Counted from the first letter of the stretch, positions 11,930-23,120 are shown. The stretch: DNA of 64,000 nucleotides from Liopterus haemorrhoidalis (GCA_963971575.1 OZ020625.1:16035646-16099645), one strand, 5' to 3'. The notes: generated by a model from the letters alone, not told the origin. Made by a program: numbers and translations.

Positions 11930-12760
11930 AAATTCAATTCAATTCAATTCAATTCGTTTATTGAGCATAATAAATTTTACATTAATACACTTACAGAATA
12001 TTTCTTAATAATAAATTCTACTAACTATAGTTATTAATATAACAATAAACAATAGTCCACCAAAAAGATGGATGGTTACACCACCTGTGAATCCGTAAGA
12101 TTCAGTGCGATGGCAATATGTAATTATGTAATTAAAAAAAAAAAAAACTGTTTGCTCTGCAAGTTGGGTGCATGCAGGTCTGCACATTTTTAAATATGCA
12201 TGTGAAAGTGACTGAAAGTTAAGATTTTAAGAAATAGTATCAAAAATAATTACATGAGAAAAAAAAGAATAATATTTGTAGCTGTTATTTTATCATTTTA
12301 GTTACTTCTGATCGGTCTAAGGTAAATATCCATTTTTTTATTATCTTTTTATAATTCAAATTAGTGATGGTTATTTTTGAATCTGCGATATATTTTTGGA
12401 AAACATTATATATTCTATTACTGTATTTATGAAAAAATGTATTCAGTTTTGATTTTTTGTATTTATTGGGGACAGCCATTCTATCAACATTTCCCCTTGT
12501 TTGATACCTGTGATTAGTGATATTAAGTATTGTTGGTTTTTTTGTTATATATTTAGCTATGGCATTAATATAAACTTGATCTACAGTGAAAACTGAAACA
12601 TCCCTAAAAATTAAACGAGACGAGTATGTTCGTGGCTTACATAACATAATTTTCAAAGTTTTCTTTTGTAAAATTTTTAATTTTTTTGTATATATTTCGA
12701 CGGCGCCACCCCAGGCTAGTATACCAAATGCAACTTGAGTTATGCTTATGTATTTTATAT
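11930..12760 (-). mobile_element. 5'-truncated LINE 3' end with (GAATT)n tail
   Basis: On the minus strand 12750-12285 reads as the C-terminal part of a non-LTR retrotransposon ORF2: ILAWGGAVEIY, QKKTLKIMLCKPRTYSSRL, then NHRYQTRGNVDRMAVP. This is the post-RT region typical of CR1/Jockey-like elements. The 3' end is a (GAATT)n tail at 11932-11960. Only the terminal fragment is present. Confidence 0.7.
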
Positions 12761-12839
12761 ATCAAAATTAATTTAGGAAATGGGTCTTTAATATATATTT
12801 ATTGTACCACTGATAACATGTTTGAAAGGAATGATACAA

Positions 12840-13405
12840 TTCAACATAAATTATATTTATTTGGTCAAAAAGTATGGAAACTTTTAGAAAAATAAATTGT
12901 AACTTAATATTAAAATAATTCTTTTATATTTGGTGGCGTAGCCCTTTACTTTAATCACAGCAAAAGATCTTCCTGGCATCGAATCTATTAAATTAGTACA
13001 TATTTGTTGAGGGATGTTTTTCCACTCTTGCTCTATAATTTTGAAAAGTTGGTCATTGTAGCTGTATTTTTGCGAATTTGTCTATTTAAATGCTCCCAAA
13101 GATGCTCGATTAGATTAAGATCAGGACTCTGAGATGGTAATTTCATTATCGGTACGTTTTTATGTAAAAATCAATGTTTTACCAAATTTAACGAATGCTT
13201 CTGGTCATTGTCTTGTTAAAATAATTATCTCCGAGGCATTTCTTCTGCATGTGGAAGCATCATATTATCCCATTGATTCTTATTATTGGACCAGTTCCAG
13301 ATGAAGAAAAACATCCCCAAACCATGATCTTGCCGCCGCCATGTTTGACAGTAGGAATCTGGTAATTATTGTCGTATCTTGCACCCTTCGGACGCCTCAC
13401 CTATT
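12840..13405 (-). pseudogene. Tc1-like transposase remnant
   Basis: Minus-strand translation with frameshifts gives, in order, VRRPKGARYDNNY, KHGGGKIMVWGCFSSSGTGP, then [19 protein letters not shown], then NIPQQICTNLIDSMPGRS and AVIKVKGYATK. These are the middle and C-terminal hallmarks of Tc1 DDE transposases, which cut and paste at TA. The N-terminal DNA-binding part is absent. AAGTATGGAAACTTTT at 12870, repeated near 11905 as AAGTATGGAAACTTTTT, may be an end repeat split by the LINE. Confidence 0.8.
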
Positions 13406-14009
13406 ATGTTTTATGTATTATTATGTTTAATAAATAATGTAATCACTTGATCTATTGAATTTTGTGCTGCCTGGTTTAATTTATCTGATGTATAATAAAG
13501 TTTGTCTTTGGCCGGTATGAGGTCGTGTTCAGTGATGGTTTTCTGTAATGAAATAGGTCCTACATACTTCACAATCGCTGTTCTCTAACAAACATTTGGC
13601 AAAGAATCCCCCAGTATAAGTACTAGTGTGATTGAAAATAAATTAAGTCCGCCAGAATAAGGTAAGTTCAGTTAATAAGGTAAGTCCTCAACTTTCACTA
13701 ACCACCCGTCGCGAAAATTTCTTTGAAAGGTATTTTTTGGGATTTTTAAAAGAATTCAGATAATAAAATAAAATTAGAAACCTTGCGTTTCAGCAAGTAA
13801 CTTTAGAAATATATTTTTAAATGGTTCATTGTTTAAGGAGATATTTGTTCAGAATTATTGTTTAATAACTTTGAACACTAGCATCTCCTCGAACAATATT
13901 TTTACCCTTCTTCCTAGAAATGCCTTATAAAAACACACGTCTCTCTGAAGAGGAGATCAAACAGTATTCGACCCGTTAGCATTAACATCTAATTTGTTGA
14001 GTTCTTAGA
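13406..14009. other. No gene seen
   Basis: AT-rich spacer. A GGTAAGT direct repeat at 13660-13690 is the only local structure noticed. Confidence 0.4.
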
Positions 14010-14200
14010 GGCACTGTCAGGGACCTGAAGCTGATTCCGAACCGAAAAACCAAAAAAAACTATGTTTTTCGTGAACCGAACCATTAAAACCTTTTCAAGG
14101 TATGATTAACCGGTATGTATTTTCAACAGGTTCAGGAAATTATTGTTTACTTATTATGTATTATGGTAATTATTATATACTTTACATTTTAAAATTAAAG

Positions 14201-14716
14201 GCTATTCCAAACGATTACGCGGAACTAACTGGAATTTTTATTTTTGTAAGTTGTCATTATTAGCTGTCTCATTTTGTAATACGAAACTAAGAGGGAAACT
14301 TAATTTTTTATGTCGTATATTTAAAATATCATTTTAGGGTGGTAATTCTGAAGTGGCACCTTTCAAAAGCTTTGACATGTCAATCACTATTTTGACATGT
14401 CAATCGCAGTTTTGATACGTCAATTTGTTATCTGACATATATAGTTTTTGAGTGAATATAACCTCGATATAATAAAATTTACATTTGAAAGCCAGATTTA
14501 CAAGCTCACATGTTCCCATAAAAGTTTATTTACACCACAACAGTCACCAAAGTAACCAGATCTATGATGGTTTCGTATTATAAAATGAGACAGATTATAG
14601 CTATTTTTTATACATTGAAGTTGGCTTTTCCTGAACAAAATGATCAAAATGTTCAATCAATCTGTAAAAATTACTCGATTTGAAAATCTAGTTCCGCTTA
14701 ATAGTTTAGGATAGAC
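14201..14716. mobile_element. Family K MITE (related to D), split by a J MITE
   Basis: Termini GGCTATTCCAAACGATTACG and TAGTTTAGGATAGAC. It is interrupted at TTGTCATTA by the J element. The uninterrupted homologue at 15352 supplies the empty site. Confidence 0.7.
14263..14594. mobile_element. Family J MITE, TTA target duplication
   Basis: Inverted ends GCTGTCTCATTTTGTAATAC and TATTATAAAATGAGACAGA, with TTA at 14260-14262 and 14595-14597. TWA duplications suggest PIF/Harbinger. Sister copies lie at 25078 and 28208. Confidence 0.8.
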
Positions 14717-14732
14717 TTTATTATTTCACATA

Positions 14733-15065
14733 AGCTGTTCACTTTTGTAAGTACAAACTAAGAGGAAATTTTATTTTCTACAGTTTGCACCTTTGATACT
14801 GTATGTCATGTAGGTATTACAGAAAAATAATTTGAAACGTCAGATTATAAATACGTCATTTAAAAAAATATCATTTATCATATTTCATTTTGAATAGTGA
14901 CGTCATAATATTTTGTAAATATAATACTAACCTAAAATAATACAAACATAACCCAAAACTGTAAAGCCTTTTTTACAATATAACCAAGTTTCTAAAAGAC
15001 AGTAATACACTATAAAAATCACCAAAATAACCAGATCTAGTTTGTCCTTACAAAAGTGAACAGCT
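14733..15065. mobile_element. Family L MITE, copy 1
   Basis: Ends AGCTGTTCACTTTTGTAAG and CTTACAAAAGTGAACAGCT with TA at the borders. The interior shares CTAAGAGGAAATT and CCAGATCTAGTTTG with family J, so J and L are probably related. Confidence 0.75.
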
Positions 15066-15071
15066 TATATA

Positions 15072-15327
15072 AGCTGTTCACTTTTGTAAGAACAAACTAA
15101 GAGGAAATTTAGTTTTCAATAGTTTTCATCTTTGAAACTGTATGTCATGTTGGTATTAAAAAATTTAAAAAAATGTCACTTTCTTAATAATTATCAGAAC
15201 CAATAAATCTAAGGCGGTTAGGAATACAGCGTAAGGAATATATTTAATTGACATTTAAAGTCCGTATTACACTATAAAAGTAACCAAAATAACTAGATCT
15301 GGTTTATCCTTACAAAAGTGAACAGCT
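15072..15327. mobile_element. Family L MITE, copy 2 (abutting copy 1)
   Basis: Same ends as copy 1. The two are head-to-tail and separated only by TTATATA (15066-15071), so one inserted at the target duplication of the other. The interior is shorter. Confidence 0.75.
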
Positions 15328-15351
15328 TATAGTATATTTTATTTTGAAATA

Positions 15352-15530
15352 CAGTCTATTCCAAACAATTAGGCAGAACTAACCGGAAATTTCATTTTTG
15401 TAAGTTGTCATTAGCAATTTTTTTATATATTGAAGTTGACTTTTCCTGAACAAAATGATCAAGAGTTTGAATCAATCGGTAAAAGTAACTATAATTGAAA
15501 ATCTGTTGTAAATGGACTTTAGAAAGAATG
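15352..15530. mobile_element. Family K MITE copy with empty J site
   Basis: Begins CAGTCTATTCCAAACAATTAG and is near-identical in layout to 14201-14716 but has no J insertion at TTGTCATTAGCAA. The right terminus is degraded. Confidence 0.65.
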
Positions 15531-15604
15531 TCAACTTGTAAATATGGCTTTGATTTTTCTTAGGTTATATTTATTCAAAAAATACAAATGAAAGATTGTC
15601 ATTA

Positions 15605-15716
15605 ATGTCAGTTAATTGTCAAATATTTTCAAAGGTGTCATCTCAGAATTACCACCCTAAGATGACATAAAAAATGAAGTTTTCCTCTTAGTTATGTATT
15701 ACAAAGTGAAATAGAA
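15605..15716. mobile_element. Half family J MITE
   Basis: The reverse complement matches the J left half: CTTAGGGTGGTAATTCTGAG, CTTAGTTATGTATTACAAAG. The second half is lost. Confidence 0.6.
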
Positions 15717-15882
15717 TATACTTATAATTTTATTTAAAATTTTCATTGAACCTGAACCAGAAAAAATGTAGGTTCTTGAACCTAAGAAAAATCTGTTATT
15801 GAACCTGAACCTGAAACCGAACAGAAATTACCACATTGAACCTAAACCTAAATAAATTCAGCTTCAGGTCCCTGGGCACTGT

Positions 15883-16338
15883 GTCGGCATTCTGGTGGTC
15901 TTCCCGATTCTATTTGTTTTAATCTTTGTCATTATTTTTACCTATATTTGAATCTTTTAATTTTTTTGAAAATATTACCTTTAATAAATCAAATTAATTA
16001 ATTTTAAACTGTCTTACTTATCGTGTGTAAATCTTCACCTTGAAGAACTGAAGTGAACAGCTAAGATCCAGACTATTAACAAGATGCCTGATCAATCGGT
16101 TGGTGAGTACACTAATATATATCATTTAATGCACATATCGTAATGATGAACCCTGGATAACTCTCACGGCTACTACCCGAATTCGTTTAGTCAGAAATCT
16201 CATTTCAGTTTGAGACTTTTAATATCACAAGCTCGCTACCTAGTGGATTATAAATGGTACGTTTAAAGTAACTTATTGGGCTCGTTAATTTATAATAAAA
16301 ATGTCTTGTTATTAAGTATAATTATAAGTATTGTTTTT
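15883..16338. other. No gene seen
   Basis: Spacer between the hAT-like element and family A. It contains GACCTGAAG-free AT-rich DNA with no supported exon. Confidence 0.4.
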
Positions 16339-16575
16339 AGGGTTTTGTAGGTATGACCACAAAACCCTTATACAATCATTTTGTCGTCTGTCTGTTCGGT
16401 AAAAATTTTAGATAAACGGCTAAACCTAGAGAGTTGAATTTTGGCATGTTTATACAACTCTGACCCGTATATAGGAAAAATACTAAAACATCTAAAAAAC
16501 ATATTCCCCCTAAAAATATAAACAAATATGTGCTCATCGAAAAAAACATATTTTTTTTAAATTCTGAGTAGGTTA
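16339..16575 (+). mobile_element. Family A element, 3'-truncated
   Basis: Starts AGGGTTTTGTAGGTATGACC after a T-run. It carries a very short CTGT tract (CTGTCTGTTCGG) and breaks off about 230 bases in, at TTAAATTCTGAGTAGGTTAT. Confidence 0.8.
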
Positions 16576-16590
16576 TCTTGGAACTCTCGC

Positions 16591-16863
16591 CTAAGTGTAA
16601 AATGTGAATGAAATTAATATAGTTTTTAGACTATTTAGTATACCTTTATTACCTTTCTCAATTTTACGTTTTTCAGCTCTTATTCTACGAATTGATCTTT
16701 CAGAAACCCCCGTAATTACCACTGCTCGGTCTATAACTGACTGGGGTGATAAAATAAATCCTCCCGCAGCCTTTTTCTTTTTCAAAAAATCAAGAACATT
16801 GCTAATTATTTCTCGACTTTGACTATTAAGAGCACGTCCACCTAGTTTGCTTTTTGTCTCCAT
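16591..16863 (-). pseudogene. HTH-domain fragment of a transposase-like protein
   Basis: A 90-residue frame from an ATG at 16861-16863: METKSKLGGRALNSQSREII, then SPQSVIDRAVVITGVSERSI and RRIRAEKRKIEKG. The spacing SQSREII / R-A-V-TGVSE-SI-RI looks like the N-terminal helix-turn-helix region found in insect DDE-transposase-derived proteins. No catalytic domain follows before the family A remnant, so this is a truncated exon or dead fragment. Exact superfamily not resolved. Confidence 0.5.
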
Positions 16864-17097
16864 GATTTTAAATATTTAATATATTTTGAATGTTGCACTT
16901 ATGCACTTGACTGTAATAGCGTGTGTAGGAAGTAATGACAGAACACATTACAGAAGTGCCATCTCTGTGTGATTTTAATACAATTCGGAATTGTAATAAA
17001 ATTTTATATAAAACGAAACTGTATCCATGTTTAATATTAAAAAGGGGTTATAGCGAAACACATAATATAAAATTGAGCTTTTTATTATCACTCGTAC

Positions 17098-18253
17098 CAG
17101 TGGCGGAACTACCATACCGCCAGACCCCGCAACACGGGGGGGGGGGGGATTTTGAGAAAATTAGTCGCGTTTTATACTGAAAAATAAAAAATTTACTTTT
17201 CACTATATATCAAAAAACATTTTTTTTATCTTACGTTTAGTAAGACCTCAGCAAAACAATAGCGAGATTGTTTATCCATATTCAAAATAGTAATTCAATT
17301 CAAAAAATAACATTTTAAATAAATATTATTATAAAGCGATTAAAGGAAGACTGCCGAAAATGGCGCTATCGGTTTTTTTTTTAATTAATCTTTATTTAGA
17401 GACGCTACATAATTGCATATATTTTCAGCATTGCTTGGGCAAAACTTTGACTATTGCCTCTGGTGTCCGTTGTAAGTGGGTGTGAGTGATAGGGTAGGTG
17501 GGGGGAGTTCTCGATATTGTTATCAATCAAATTGATAATAGATTCAAATTTACAACGACGTTGTAAATTTGTTTTTATTCATGTCACCTCGAAATTTAAT
17601 CAACTTGGATGAAACAGAAATTTTGAGTTCTGCCGAAATCTTACAAAAAAAATACAGGTGATATTTCGTCCAATTGTCCGTTACAAATGGTAATGTAAGC
17701 TTCGATGCTTGATGAGGAAATCTCTAAAATATCAACAATGAAAGAATTTGCCGAACTTTTAGTAATTAAATATACCTCCCTGTCGGTCAGTTTTCCAGAC
17801 GTAGTTACTGCAATTTTATTATTTTTAACACTTCCTGTCACTGTGGCAACGGAAGAGCGTTCTTTTTCCAAATTAAAAATAATAAAAAACTATCAACGAA
17901 ATTCTACTGGAGAAGAACGCTTACATAATTTATCGTTGTTGAGCATTGAGGCTGAAATTGCTCAAGAAATGGGCATTCTTCTTCTTCTTCTTTAAATTGA
18001 ATTATTTATTTATATCATGTTTTGTTTTGTTTTGCTTCTATGTTTCATTTGTTTGATATAATTGTTTTTCTTTTATATTCATAATAAAATATGTATTATA
18101 AAGTAATATGATTCTTTGTGTAAGAAGAATCCAAGGTTAAATTTCTTCAAAATTATGAGAAGCTAGATACGAAAAGAAAAAAATAACATAAAGGTTGGTG
18201 GGCCCATGTAATTTTTTTGCGGAGGGGGGGCAAAATTTCTAGTTCCGCCACTG
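17098..18253. mobile_element. hAT element with perfect TSD ACTCGTAC
   Basis: Ends CAGTGGCGGAACTAC and TAGTTCCGCCACTG; ACTCGTAC at 17090-17097 and 18254-18261. It is an internally deleted hAT of 1156 bp that still contains the C-terminal transposase segment (17705-17995). A G-run (17135-17148) is near one end and a second, shorter one near the other. Confidence 0.9.
17705..17995 (+). pseudogene. hAT transposase C-terminal (dimerisation) fragment
   Basis: The reading frame gives SVSFPDVVTAILLFLTLPVT, then VATEERSFSKLKIIKNYQRN and ERLHNLSLLSIEAEIAQ, ending at a TAA. The motif LTLPVTVATEERSFSKLK is the hAT C-terminal dimerisation signature of the ZMYM/DUF4371-type lineage. The catalytic residues upstream are deleted, so it cannot be an active transposase. 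It lies inside the 17098-18253 element in the sense direction. Confidence 0.85.
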
Positions 18254-18749
18254 ACTCGTACATTTATAATAATAATAATCTAACATACATAATCCTATAA
18301 TAGGTACATAAATAGCATAGTTCAGATTTAGGCAACCTTTATAAAGAAAAAAAGTATTTGCCAATATTTCCAATAAATCGAACATTTCAAATATCAAACA
18401 TCACCAAAAAAGTAAAATATACTATACAACAGTGGCGGCTCGCCCATAAGGGCTGCAGCCTTCCCACCAAAATGAAAACATTTTAAAATTATCGTAGCTA
18501 TTACATTACTATATAATTATTTTACAAAAACATATATTTTTCGTTCATAGAATATTTATTTTTGGTATTGTAGGTACCTCGATATGTGCTCTTTATGTGT
18601 GTATTGTATGAGTCGGTGCGAATGCGAACACAGGACTGCAAGCCCTGGTCATGCATATGGGCGACCTTGAATAGTATTTTTAATTTCAACCGTAAAAATA
18701 GATGTCAGTAGTTACGATATTAACGCACTTTTTGAACGATAGATGTCAG

Positions 18750-19528
18750 TAGGGATGGCAAAATAAATTGAAACATCGATGTATCGATGTTTTTAAACAT
18801 CGCCACCAAGATATCGATGTCGATGGAAACATCGACCCAAAAACATCGATATATCGATGTTTTTTCGATGTTTTTTTTTTTTTGTCCTGTTATTGATTAA
18901 TTTTCCTTACTAAATAATTTAAAACTATATTAATAATAATACTATTTATTGATTTAATTCAGTCTTACAGTTTTAAGTCTTATACAATGATTATTAACAT
19001 GTTACATAAAAAGTTATATATATAGGTATTTGTTACAGTCTGTTCCAAACGGTTAGGCGGAACTAAATGGTAATTTCGTTCTTTTAGGTTGTCACGAGAA
19101 GGGACCTTGCTTGGGTTATTTCATTTTTCACGTTGGAATGTCAAAATTTAAAATTCCAGCAATGAAACCATGGAACGAATGACATATGTCAAAATTAAAT
19201 TATTATTTTTTTTGCTACATATTTTAATGACAAATAAATAAAAAAATATGAAATTTGTATTAAGAATGACAGAAAAAATCAAAATATAAAGAAAATGACA
19301 TTTTAAAATTATATTAACCTTGAACAAAATGGCCGAAAAGCACGATTTAAACGATGAAAGTAACTAATTTAAAAATTTCAAATCGCAATTTTAAAACATC
19401 GATGTTTTTACAGTGTGGGCCTCGATGTTAGAAAAACATCGGACACAAAACCTCGATGTCAAAATATCGATGTTTTTACTTCAAAACATCGATGTTTTAA
19501 AAACATCGATATTTCTTTGCCATCCCTA
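18750..19528. mobile_element. hAT MITE with ATCGAT repeats, TSD GATGTCAG
   Basis: Ends TAGGGATGGCAAA and TTTGCCATCCCTA. The duplication GATGTCAG lies at 18742-18749 and 19529-19536. Arrays of AACATCGATGTTTT flank the centre (18772-18870 and 19395-19510) and can fold back. The middle is a D-family insertion. Confidence 0.9.
19035..19375. mobile_element. Family D MITE nested in the ATCGAT hAT MITE
   Basis: Left end CAGTCTGTTCCAAACGGTTA then GGCGGAACTAAATGG. The body matches 4535-4875 (GGACCTTGCTTGGGTTATTT, GAAACCATGGAACGAATGAC). The right terminus is missing. Confidence 0.7.
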
Positions 19529-20419
19529 GATGTCAGTAAAGTTAAGATATTAACGTACTGGACATATTTTTGACAGATGTATTTGAATCCTAGTTAAGAA
19601 ACCGTCAAACTATACACTGATAATGATAGTATTACATTTTTCTGTGCACAAAACCAAAAAAATATAACACGAAATTACTGAGATATTTTACGGTAAGCAT
19701 TTCTGTAGTTATAATAAGCTTCGTGAAGTTATGTTATAATATTATTGTATGTATAAAAATATGTATAATATATATTATATTGTTATGTATATATAAATTA
19801 TTTTCAAACTTTAATGATTGTTAAATTATTAATAAACATTGATAATAATGCATTTTACTGTATATTTCGTGCCTACCATTTTCTGTTAGCTGTTAAAGTT
19901 AAAAGAAAATTGGTATTTTCAGTTATCAAGTAAATTTAATCTATAATAAATTTAATTGAAGCCTATTTTCTATAAAGCTTCTATTAAATTTATATATGGA
20001 ATAAATTTATTTGATAATTGGAAATATCAGTTTGCAATAATTTCAATATATTACTGGTATATTTTTGAATTTTCGCGCTTTAACATTTTAGTTCCGACCG
20101 TAAATATAGATGGTAATGAAATACGATATTTTCGATTAACCAGGCGACGTCTGTTCTTGTTTACCTATATTCTTTGCAGGACTGCAGCCAGTGGCAGGCC
20201 GAGTCAAACCGCACAGTGAGTGTATTGAGTAGGTGGGGGTAACGCGTGATATATGATCTTGTGATATGTTTATCGTGGCCTGCGAACATTGTAGTCCGAA
20301 CTACGTATTTTATTTATAATTATCTTATTACGTCTAACAAATTTTAAGGTAAGATAATTATTTTTGTATTTAAAGATTATATTTAATTTTAATTACAACT
20401 TTAAAGAAATTAACGAAGC

Positions 20420-20905
20420 AAAAAATTCAGTGATGTATTTGCAAAATATCAATTTTGCAGGACTTGAGTTTCAAGAAAAAATTGAAATTAAATCTTTGGG
20501 ACGGTTAACTCCAGATTTAAATATTTGTCAAGTGTCACAAAGAAGTGTGTGCAATCTTGGAATGTTGGCAACAGTTGATATCAGAACGCAATCAAGTGGA
20601 GCCTACAGAAAACAAATAAATAGTCGTAACGAAAATGTGAAAAAAAAAAATCGCGAAATTTATCTAAAATTATCTACTGTATATTGTTTTGTGGTAAATT
20701 GTAATTACCTTTGAGAGGACATGATGAAACTGAAGACTCATTAAATCCTGGAGTTTTCAGGGGATTATTACAATTTGCTGGAAAATTAGACGAAGATTTG
20801 AAAAATCATTTTCAAAAATTACATATTTTTAAAGGATCATCAAAAACTATTCAGAATGAACTTTTAGATTGTATTTTAAACTCATTGTTTCATTTCTATA
20901 TATAA
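20420..20905 (+). pseudogene. hAT (DUF4371-type) transposase remnant
   Basis: Two frames: EKIEIKSLGRLTPDLNICQV up to KNREIYLKLSTVYCFVV, then after a stop and frame change RGHDETEDSLNPGVFRGLLQ followed by FAGKLDEDLKNHFQKL and FKGSSKTIQNELLDCI. RGHDE-x-E-DS and SKTIQNELLDC are characteristic of hAT transposases with a DUF4371 domain. The C-terminal half is missing because a family B element inserted right after it (20899). Confidence 0.8.
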
Positions 20906-21316
20906 TGCGATCATACCGATTTTGATATTTCGAGATTTCGATGGATCTCCACGAATTGAGGTCCCTACAGAACGTTTTGACTATTTTTAGCATGATGTCT
21001 GTCGGTCTGTCTGTCCGTCCGTCCGTCTGTCCGTCTGTGTACACGTGCAGAGCAAATTCGGCTGAAAGGATTTTTATGAAACTTCATATTTAAACTTCTG
21101 CCATCAATGTCACGAGTTGATCAACTTTTGATAAAAATCGGTTCACTAAAAATGGGAGTTTACTCAAATCGATTTTAAGATTTTTGCGAATATTTCACAA
21201 CAGAAAAATATTTTGAAAAAATTTATTGAACAGAAGTTGCTATAAAAGCAATAACTAACAACTTTTATTTCAGACATTTTTTGATAAAACGAAAAAACTT
21301 TCAAGTCTCAATTTTT

Positions 21317-22372
21317 AGGGTTTTGTAGGTATGACCAAAAAACCCTTATACCGTCATTTTGTCGTCTCTCTGTCTGTCTGTCTGTCTCTCTGTTCGGTAA
21401 AAATTGTAGCCAAACGGCTAAACCTAGAGAGTTGAAATTTGGCATGCTTATACAACTCTTTGACCCGCACATAGGAAAAATACTAAAACATCTAAAAAAC
21501 ATATCCCCCTAAAAATATAAACAAATATGTGCTCATAGAAAAAAAAAATATTTTTTTATAATTCTGAGTAGGGTATCAAATGAAAGCCCTTGGTACGTGG
21601 ATTAACGATCAAATTTTTATTTTTGCAAAATAAATTATTTTGAAGCGATTTTTGCCAAAATTGTGCAAAAAATTTTTTGTCCCACACCCTGTAGTCCAGA
21701 TGGTTTAATCTAAAAATCTGAAAAAATTCTAAGTAATGTACATTGGTGTGAACCGGAATAGTTCAACAGGAATTTTTGATCAGATTAGGTTTTTGGAAAA
21801 AAACGCATTTTTTGTGATTTTTGGCTAATAATGTATATAACAAGTTATAGCTTTGTAACAAGCAACTCTCTAACGTGTGTGCTGGTCTAGTGGTATTTGA
21901 CGCTGACTTTTCACCCATGTAACCCGATCCGATAGGGATCGAACCCTGGAGAAGACTATATTTTTTTTTTTTTTTCTAATTTCTATATTGTTTAAATTAT
22001 TTTTTCAAAATTCTAATTATATTTTGGCAAATGTTGCATTTAATTTTTAAAAGCGTAAATTTAATAGCCAGTGGAAATTGTTTAAATTATAATTTAATTC
22101 TGTTTCAATGTACACTAAAACAGAGGGGCGGAACTTATAACAACCAATGGAAGCCATAGGCGCAATTTTGAAATTCTTAATGAACCTTGCTATATAAAAA
22201 AAAAAAAATACTGCACATATTTAGAAACCTAAATAATGGTATTAGGCGTTCGAATTAAAATTAACAAAAAAAATATTTTAATATAAAATTTGTTTTCGCA
22301 TCCAAAATAATCATCATTCACTTACTAAATACCTGCAAAACCCTGAAATGTGTGAAAATTCACACTTCACAT
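21317..22372 (+). mobile_element. Family A element, complete (HINE-like)
   Basis: 5' subterminal repeat AGGGTTTTGTAGGTAT (21317-21332), CTGT tract near 21367-21392, core, tRNA-like module (21868-21947) with a T-run, 3' subterminal repeat ATACCTGCAAAACCCT (22329-22344), hairpin GTGTGAAAATTCACAC (22350-22365), then TTCACAT. It interrupts a family B element. TCAATTTTT is present on both sides, which could be a target duplication or shared T-rich ends. Confidence 0.85.
21868..21947 (+). repeat. tRNA-like (SINE-type) module within family A
   Basis: Contains an A-box-like GCTGGTCTAGTGGTA and, 40-odd bases on, a B-box-like GGGATCGAACCCTGG, followed by a T-run at 21960-21975. The spacing fits a pol III internal promoter, and the folds do not make a canonical tRNA. 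The matching position in the 47.6-49.5 kb A copy has the same kind of module. Confidence 0.6.
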
Positions 22373-22782
22373 CAATTTTTTTTTAATGTGACGTTTCCAT
22401 GGTCATGATAAATAATATCTTTGTTAGAAAATATTAGGCCAAGTTATTTCTAATCTGCTGCTAGAATGTATTTTATACAAGTACTTTGTGAAGGCGGTCG
22501 GTCCTGTGGTTGCCACAGCTGATTTTTTTATTATAATTTTTTTCAGCCCTCCCTCAAAAATCTTCCAAGAGCCGCCACTGCTATACATATAAGTCTGATT
22601 TCAGCTGATGGGCAAATATTTGCAATAAACATAATAAATATATTATTGATATCGAACATTTCAAATATTGAAAAAACATGTTTTGTGTTTAATTATTCGA
22701 TTACTTACCATTAATTGGCGTTAAATATCTAAATATGCTGTTAATTCGTTTCGCGGTTCTGTTTTGAATAATAATTTTAGAA

Positions 22783-23120
22783 CAACTGGTTTCTGATTGG
22801 GTTTGTCACAAAATGGCTGCCTTGACAAACCAATGAGACCAGTTTCCAATACGAAAATGTGTTCCAATTTCTTGTGATTAAACTGCACATATCTCAAGAA
22901 ATACACAGGTAAGAGTAATAAAAATACACAGTTCTATTAAGAATGTATCATTGTATGTTGGTATGTATTTTGAAAGAGTTTCGTGGTAAAATAAAGAAAT
23001 AAATCGTATTTAAAAATTGCTTTAGAAGTTTTAGTTTTGCTCGTAAGTATACTTTAGTAACACGTTACGTGATTGGTTGTAATTTTTGGAAGAATGCACA
23101 ACCAACCAATCACGTGTTGT
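22783..23120 (+). promoter_or_regulatory. Duplicated palindromic CCAAT promoter of the kleisin gene
   Basis: Two inverted repeats lie upstream of the start codon at 23338. The first pairs AACTGGTTTCTGATTGGGT (22785 on) with TGACAAACCAATGAGACC (22823 on). The second pairs CACGTTACGTGATTGGTTGT (23061 on) with ACAACCAACCAATCACGTG (23098 on). Each arm holds ATTGG/CCAAT (the NF-Y core), and the second also holds CACGTG (E-box). Following sequence is also duplicated (GAAATACACAGGTAA near 22899, GAAATACGCAAGTAA near 23209), so the whole promoter looks tandemly copied. Function is inferred from position and motif. Confidence 0.55.

Larger units (their letters stand above)
14018..15874. mobile_element. 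hAT-like element with perfect TSD, packed with MITEs
   Basis: Ends CAGGGACCTGAAGCTGA and TCAGCTTCAGGTCCCTG, with the 8-bp target duplication GGCACTGT at 14010-14017 and 15875-15882. Subterminal DNA carries repeated GAACCGAAC / GAACCTGAACC motifs. No transposase is left; the interior is almost entirely the six MITE insertions listed below. Confidence 0.85.
20899..22530 (+). mobile_element. Family B element, 5'-truncated and split by family A
   Basis: Starts within the conserved block (GCGATCATACCGATTTTGA), with its 5' ACCGACCGCC lost. CTGT/CCGT tract at 20999-21040. Core to 21316, then family A (21317-22372), then B resumes (TGTGACGTTTCCATGGTCAT). The 3' GGCGGTCGGT lies at 22493-22502 and hairpin CTGTGGTTGCCACAG at 22504-22518. 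Confidence 0.85.
18430..22580. mobile_element. 4.15-kb hAT shell containing nested transposons
   Basis: Ends CAGTGGCGGCTCGCCC and GAGCCGCCACTG. TSD CTATACAA (18422-18429) versus CTATACAT (22581-22588), 7 of 8. The body holds a decayed hAT transposase (about 20420-20905), a second hAT MITE (18750-19528, itself hit by a D MITE) and a family B element (20899-22530) split by a family A element (21317-22372). The TIR begins like the neighbour at 17098 but differs after CAGTGGCGG. Confidence 0.8.

Noticed and set aside
21868..21947. Functional tRNA gene
   Set aside because: A- and B-box-like motifs are present, but no complete cloverleaf or acceptor stem, and the same module lies in another family A copy.
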